DNA from: Thermoprotei archaeon
GTDB lineage: Archaea > Thermoproteota > Thermoprotei_A > Marsarchaeales > UBA168
Length of the DNA stretch: 10,733 nucleotides
Reading direction: 5' to 3'
NCBI GenBank assembly: GCA_011055275.1
Contig: DSEZ01000164.1
Span: 1-10,733, forward strand
Below are positions 6,801-10,733 of the stretch, piece by piece. The notes beneath the pieces were generated by a model, which was not told the DNA's origin, made no database searches, and saw only the letters and a program-made list of their open reading frames with translations. The position numbers were made by a program, and so were the translations under genes. The first letter of the stretch is position 1, and each line of letters starts with the position of its first letter.

Positions 6801-8202
6801 TCTGCTGCTGCGGAATGGCAGGGTGCTTCACGAGGGAAAATTTGAGGAGGAAGACGTTGGAATTAAGGGAAATAGAATAGTTAAAATCGGGGTTATAGCG
6901 GAGCAAGCATCTAAGGAGGTCGACCTGGAGGGCAGGACGGTGCTACCGGGCTTTATAGATAGTCACGCTCATATGCTCCATCTTGGCCTTCAGAAGCTGA
7001 GGCTCGATCTCTCGGAGTGCGAGACCAGAGAAGAGGTAATAGAAAAGGCAAGAAACCGCGCGAACGACCCAGGGACTAAGGTTATCGTAGGGTACGGATG
7101 GGATGAATCTGCGTGGGGTGAAACAGATTACCTTAGAAAGGATGAACTCGATTTTATTGAAAAGCCCGTCGTCATGTATCGTCGTGATGGCCACATGGCG
7201 ACGCTCAATTCTGCTGCCTTGAGAAAGCTTGGGCTTGAAAGCCGGGACGGTATATTGAAGGAAGGGGACCTTGACCTTTTGGACGCGTTGGTTTCTCCTG
7301 ATCCAGCAGAGATCACCGCAGCGTTGGAAGTTGCATTCAATATGGCCCTAAGGGAGGGCGTGACCGCCGTGAGGGACTACGTGGATCGGGCCACCGCCCT
7401 TGTGTATTCATCGCTTAATCCCCCTATCAGGGTGTACAGATCAATTTATGCTGATGAGTACTTTGAGGGCTTTCAGGGTGAATCTAGTTGGGGGGTCAAG
7501 GCTTTTCTCGACGGGTCTATAGGGGCGAGGACAGCAGCGCATGAAGGATGGCCAGACTCAAACCTTAAGATGGACGATGCTCAGTTCGCGAAACTCGCGA
7601 CCTCTTTTTGGGAACGCGGGATGCCCGTTGCGGTACACGCCATAGGCGACAGAGCCATATCAGTTGCCCTCAGGGTTTTTCAGAACGCGCCGCTTCGCAA
7701 CTCCGTCGAGCACTTCGAGCTCGTAAACGACGAAATGCTTGACGAGGTAGGCAATACCTTCATATCGGCGCAGCCCAACTTCCTGCAGTGGGCCTTGCCA
7801 GGAGGCCTTTACGAAAGCAGGCTGGGGAAGGGATGGCTTGAGCAAAATAACCCATTTCACGAAATCCTTGCGCGGGGCCTCGACCTGGCTTTTGGCTCTG
7901 ACTGCATGCCCTTTGGGCCTAGTTACGGCATATATTACGCGGTATCATCTCCGTATTCAAGACAGCGCATAACACTCGAGCAAGCCATCGAATGCTACAC
8001 AAAGGCAGGGGCGAAGCTACTTGGAGCTCCCTTGCTTGGTACAATTAGAGAGGGGAGTTACGCAGACATAGCGGTCTTTGGAGCCGATTATGGAAGGAAC
8101 GTTGAGGGCTTAAGAAGTGAGAAGTCTCAAATGACTATAGTTAACGGCAGGATAGCTTACGTTAGAAGTGCGGATCGCTTTTTAGTCAACGAATCGGGTT
8201 AA
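6793..8202 (+). CDS. YtcJ-like metal-dependent amidohydrolase (amidohydrolase 3 family)
   Basis: Cytoplasmic hydrolase of 469 aa with the binuclear-metal amidohydrolase TIM-barrel pattern. PGFIDSHAH gives H58 and H60 of the HxH motif. VKAFLDGSIGARTA holds the probable carboxylated lysine K236. VAVHAIGDRA gives H282, SVEHFEL gives H307 and FGSDCMPFGP gives D370. The N- and C-terminal strands (LLLRNGRVL, DLEGRTVLPG, then GSYADIAVFG and MTIVNGRIAYV) form the composite beta sandwich. It is somewhat shorter than many YtcJ proteins (about 530 aa). The family hydrolyses amide or cyclic-amide bonds, but the substrate cannot be read from the sequence. ATG 6793 overlaps the upstream permease stop by 8 nt, with GGTGGTG 4 nt before the start, so coupled translation is likely. 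It lies between two APC permeases, which suggests it processes an imported amino acid derivative. Confidence 0.88.
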   Translation: MLDLLLRNGRVLHEGKFEEEDVGIKGNRIVKIGVIAEQASKEVDLEGRTVLPGFIDSHAHMLHLGLQKLRLDLSECETREEVIEKARNRANDPGTKVIVGYGWDESAWGETDYLRKDELDFIEKPVVMYRRDGHMATLNSAALRKLGLESRDGILKEGDLDLLDALVSPDPAEITAALEVAFNMALREGVTAVRDYVDRATALVYSSLNPPIRVYRSIYADEYFEGFQGESSWGVKAFLDGSIGARTAAHEGWPDSNLKMDDAQFAKLATSFWERGMPVAVHAIGDRAISVALRVFQNAPLRNSVEHFELVNDEMLDEVGNTFISAQPNFLQWALPGGLYESRLGKGWLEQNNPFHEILARGLDLAFGSDCMPFGPSYGIYYAVSSPYSRQRITLEQAIECYTKAGAKLLGAPLLGTIREGSYADIAVFGADYGRNVEGLRSEKSQMTIVNGRIAYVRSADRFLVNESG

Positions 8203-8255
8203 TTGCAAGCTCGGAGCCATTTTCACATGAAATTGCTCATCGTTAGTCTAAAGTT

Positions 8256-8272
8256 GAAAATAAGCTTAATAG
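8256..8272 (+). promoter_or_regulatory. BRE/TATA promoter of the second permease
   Basis: GAAAATAA (8256-8263) and GCTTAATAG (8264-8272) form a BRE/TATA pair. The centre is about 26 nt before an ATG at 8294, so transcription should begin close to 8294. That leaves about 36 nt before the permease ATG at 8330. Confidence 0.5.
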
Positions 8273-8293
8273 CAAGCGGTATTTTGCACTAAA

Positions 8294-8329
8294 ATGGACT
8301 GCATGATCTCAGAGGTGACGGTTTTTTAA
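8294..8329 (+). CDS. Possible 11-codon leader ORF before the second permease
   Basis: ATG 8294 opens an 11-codon frame reading MDCMISEVTVF and closing with TAA at 8327-8329, directly abutting the permease ATG at 8330. ATG 8294 lies at the spacing from the TATA box expected of a leaderless start. The permease Shine-Dalgarno GAGGTGA (8312-8318) lies inside this frame, 11 nt before ATG 8330, which is rather far. Ribosomes on the leader ORF would cover or clear that site, so coupling is possible. It may equally be chance, as it is very short. Confidence 0.3.
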   Translation: MDCMISEVTVF

Positions 8330-9736
8330 ATGGAGCAGAAGGCAATGCTACGTAAGGACTCGTTGTCCTTATGGCATGTCGTCGCGCAGGGTCTGATCTC
8401 GAACGGCCCACTTTCTGCGGCGGCGGTTGCCCTTACGGTGGCTGCCTCGTACGCCTTGGGTGCCACGCCGTTGGCGTACACGTTAGGAATAAGTCTCGTT
8501 TTACTTTGGATAAACACGCCCTATCAGTTCAGCAAGTACTTCGCGAGCGCTGCAGGGGTGCACTACTACGTTCATAAGTCGATGGGAGCCGGTGCGGGTT
8601 ATTTGGCTGGGCTTAGCTACGCAGCGTATTATACTGCCCTACTTCCGGCAAACGCGCTGTTCATAAGCGTTCTAATAAACACAGTTCTGTCGCAGTTCGG
8701 TTACTCGCTGCCATATTACGCATGGATACCCATATTCCTACTCTACCTATTACCTCCGGCGCTTATGAACTACGTTGGTATAAGGCCTTCTCTTAACTAC
8801 GGGATAGTGACGGCCTTTGTGGAGATAATAACGCTGATAATGGTGAGCGTTCTCATAATAGATAAGGCGGGGCCCGCAAACACGTTGGCGGTTTTCAATT
8901 ACAAGCTCGCCGCAGGAGGACTTAGCGGTTTTGCCGTGGGAATGCTAGTGGCAGGCTTCGGGATGTCTGGAACTACGGCCACGGTCTACTTGGGTGCTGA
9001 GGCAAAAGCCCCACATACCACAATAAAGAAGGGACTGCTTGTATCGACGCTGTTGATCGTCTTCCTCTACATATTGGTCTCATATGCGATGGCAATTGGA
9101 TGGGGGTACAATGATATGTCATCGTTTGCGTCATCTGGTGCCCCCCTCTTCGTTGAGCTTTACAAGTACGCGGGCGTGTGGCCTGAGCTTATAATAGCCG
9201 CCCTAACAGTTAACAGTCTAATAGGGCTTGTGACAGCCTCAATAATAGTGTCCAGCAGGCTTTTCATGACCTTTGGTAATCAAGGGCTACTGCCAAAAGG
9301 CCTGTCAAAGGTCGATAAAGCGCATGGAACTCCTGGTATGGCAATACTCTTCACGACCATCGTGGGCGTGATTACGGGAATAGCCTTAGGCCTTGCGTGG
9401 GGCGTAATTTCGGCCTACTTCTTCTTTATACTGCTTGCGACCATAGCCGAGTTTACGGGCCACGCGATAGGAAATATCGGCCTTTCGTTCTTCTCATGGA
9501 GAAATCATATCAAGAATTTCCTCATGTACTACTTGCTACCGATCGCTTCGCTGATTACCGTCGTTTTTGGCGTGTTCTACACGTTCTACCCGGTATCTTA
9601 TCCAACGGTTTATGCGCCCGTCGCCATGGCGATCATATTGGTCGCCGGCTATATTGAGTACGCCCTGATCTCCAGAAAGGGAGGAAAAAGCCAGCTTAGC
9701 CAAGGAATAGAGGAACTATCCTCCGAAGTAAAATAA
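8330..9736 (+). CDS. APC-superfamily amino acid permease (intact paralogue)
   Basis: Integral membrane transporter of 468 aa with about 12 hydrophobic segments. It is related to the interrupted permease upstream: both have SLW/GLW near residue 14, GATPLA/GAAPLV, NTPYQFS/NTIYQFS (62-68 here), an AG-rich YYYV/YAYV stretch and a (G)AEAKAP/GEEAKAP motif after TM6. TM6 here (about 201-222, with GFGMSGTTATVYLG) keeps the glycine that is a stop in the upstream copy. The APC unwound TM1/TM6 regions bind substrate, but specificity cannot be assigned. It has its own promoter and a weakly placed SD (8312-8318) before ATG 8330, so it can be expressed separately from the amidohydrolase. It ends four bases from the stop of the convergent glycosidase. 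Confidence 0.9.
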   Translation: MEQKAMLRKDSLSLWHVVAQGLISNGPLSAAAVALTVAASYALGATPLAYTLGISLVLLWINTPYQFSKYFASAAGVHYYVHKSMGAGAGYLAGLSYAAYYTALLPANALFISVLINTVLSQFGYSLPYYAWIPIFLLYLLPPALMNYVGIRPSLNYGIVTAFVEIITLIMVSVLIIDKAGPANTLAVFNYKLAAGGLSGFAVGMLVAGFGMSGTTATVYLGAEAKAPHTTIKKGLLVSTLLIVFLYILVSYAMAIGWGYNDMSSFASSGAPLFVELYKYAGVWPELIIAALTVNSLIGLVTASIIVSSRLFMTFGNQGLLPKGLSKVDKAHGTPGMAILFTTIVGVITGIALGLAWGVISAYFFFILLATIAEFTGHAIGNIGLSFFSWRNHIKNFLMYYLLPIASLITVVFGVFYTFYPVSYPTVYAPVAMAIILVAGYIEYALISRKGGKSQLSQGIEELSSEVK

Positions 9737-9742
9737 TTTTTT
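9737..9742. terminator. T-run between convergent permease and glycosidase genes
   Basis: TTTTTT directly follows the permease TAA (9734-9736) in an AT-only stretch (9731-9747). Archaeal termination often occurs at such runs. On the opposite strand the stretch is A-rich, with only a short TT. Only 4 nt separate the two stop codons. Confidence 0.45.
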
Positions 9743-10733
9743 ATTTATGCAGTGCCCTTATGGGAGGCACCGAGTTGAGGTGCTCGATCTTATCTGTTAT
9801 TTCGTGATTGGTGGCTATTTCCCTGTAAACGAAGGCGCTTGGTCTCCAGTAAAGCTTTTTCGTCGCGTAATCGACCTTTATGAGGCCAAACTTTTGGCCG
9901 AATCCAGAGGCCCACTCGTAGTTGTCCGCAAGAGACCAGTGGAGGTAACCCTTTACGTTTGCTCCCTCCTCCAAAGCCCTCTGAACGCTGGCCACGTGCG
10001 ATACCAAGTAGTAGGGTCTCTGGTAGTCGGCCTCATCCGCTATGCCGTTTTCTGTCACGTAAATGGGCAGGGAGTACCTCTTCCAGTACTTTACCAGCAA
10101 GTCTTGGAGCCCTTCGGGATAGAACTCCCAGCCGAAATCACTCGTCGGCCTTCCTGCCAAGCTGATCGAATTCCTCTCGCATGCGAACCCGTAACCGGGT
10201 ATCACCCTGTAGCGGGACCCTGCGGCTTGCACCATAAGTCTGGTGTAGTAATTAACGCCTATCCAATCCAGCCTGCCCTTGAGGTCATCTCTGCTCTCGC
10301 CATCCAATTTTCCCCTTATTATGGCGTCGAAGAAAGACCACCTTTCATCAGTTTCTATGGCCTCAACGGCTTTTTGATCGGAGCCGGTTAAAGGGGTAAA
10401 TGCCGAGTTCGCGTATATTATACCCACTGGCTTCTTTGACAGTTTTTTTATGGCATCGTAAGCGCGGGCATGGGCCTCTATTATGTTGTGCCTTGCTATG
10501 GCCAGATGCGTAAAGCTGAGGTAGCCCGGGGGAAAGCCTGACTTGGTTTGCCCGAATCCTTGCTCATATACTACGTTTGGTTCGTTCATGGTGGAGTACT
10601 CGTCAGCCAAGTCGTCGAATTTCCACGCGATAAAGGCCGCGTACCTGGCGAACTCCTCCACGTGGTCGTGGTTCAGCCAGCCCGTGTTTTTTGCGTTTAG
10701 CTGACCCCTCCTCACCGCTATGGGGTCGTGAAC
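9741..10733 (-). CDS. lacS: Family GH1 beta-glycosidase, LacS type (N-terminus outside window)
   Basis: C-terminal 330 residues of a glycoside hydrolase family 1 enzyme, which hydrolyses beta-glucosides and beta-galactosides with retention of configuration. The frame is open through the window edge and reads [10 protein letters not shown] at the cut, matching the interior of Sulfolobus LacS (about 489 aa), so roughly 160 residues are missing. STMNEPN carries the acid/base glutamate (E51 of the fragment). [12 protein letters not shown] carries the nucleophile (E228). [24 protein letters not shown] and [23 protein letters not shown] are hallmark GH1/LacS segments; the last contains the aglycone/glycone-site tryptophans. 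No signal peptide can be judged; the family is cytoplasmic and usually tetrameric. It is convergent with the permease. A methionine-like GTG at 10715 is internal, not the start. Confidence 0.95.
   Translation of the reverse strand, partial: VHDPIAVRRGQLNAKNTGWLNHDHVEEFARYAAFIAWKFDDLADEYSTMNEPNVVYEQGFGQTKSGFPPGYLSFTHLAIARHNIIEAHARAYDAIKKLSKKPVGIIYANSAFTPLTGSDQKAVEAIETDERWSFFDAIIRGKLDGESRDDLKGRLDWIGVNYYTRLMVQAAGSRYRVIPGYGFACERNSISLAGRPTSDFGWEFYPEGLQDLLVKYWKRYSLPIYVTENGIADEADYQRPYYLVSHVASVQRALEEGANVKGYLHWSLADNYEWASGFGQKFGLIKVDYATKKLYWRPSAFVYREIATNHEITDKIEHLNSVPPIRALHK

Noticed and set aside
9747-10391. Long plus-strand open frame opposite the glycosidase
   Set aside because: It is the antisense shadow of a clear GH1 coding sequence and has no recognisable domain.

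Overview
The window looks like the chromosome of a thermophilic TACK archaeon (Thermoproteota/Crenarchaeota or a close relative). The evidence is a RIO1 kinase, KH protein (Dim2-like), Topo VI-B, Topo VI-A run; a Sulfolobus LacS-like GH1 glycosidase; BRE/TATA boxes about 26 bp before start codons, which suggests leaderless mRNAs; heavy AGG/AGA and ATA codon use; and a roughly 69% GC intergenic island in a genome whose genes look near 50% GC. I cannot name the genus from the sequence alone.

Layout. Positions 1-158 are AT-rich leader. An information-processing operon follows on the + strand: RIO1 kinase (159-938), a two-KH-domain protein that overlaps it (917-1435), Topo VI subunit B (1473-3065) and subunit A (3090-4181). 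A separate leaderless gene (4238-4855) encodes an unrecognised protein with a ribbon-helix-helix-like N-terminus. A GC-rich, hairpin-rich gap (about 4861-5020) may be an RNA gene. A small winged-helix regulator (5021-5386, -) is divergent from an APC-family permease (5412-6800, +). Their starts are only 25 bp apart, and two perfect inverted repeats flank the permease TATA box.

The permease frame carries one in-frame TGA (6051-6053) in TM6, and the frame is otherwise intact. It runs by an 8-nt overlap into a YtcJ-like amidohydrolase (6793-8202). A second, intact APC permease (8330-9736) has its own promoter and a possible 11-codon leader ORF. A LacS-type beta-glycosidase, cut by the window edge, is convergent on the - strand (9741-10733).

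How the genes work together (inference). The first four genes couple small-subunit rRNA maturation (RIO1, Dim2-like) with the type IIB topoisomerase. The middle block resembles a catabolic module in which a local regulator controls uptake of an amino acid or amide and a cytoplasmic metal-dependent hydrolase acts on it. The glycosidase is an independent sugar-scavenging gene. I saw no CRISPR array, insertion sequence, tRNA or rRNA. The parts most worth a second look are the GC-rich island, the divergent operator region, the nonsense codon in the permease and the leader ORF before the second permease.
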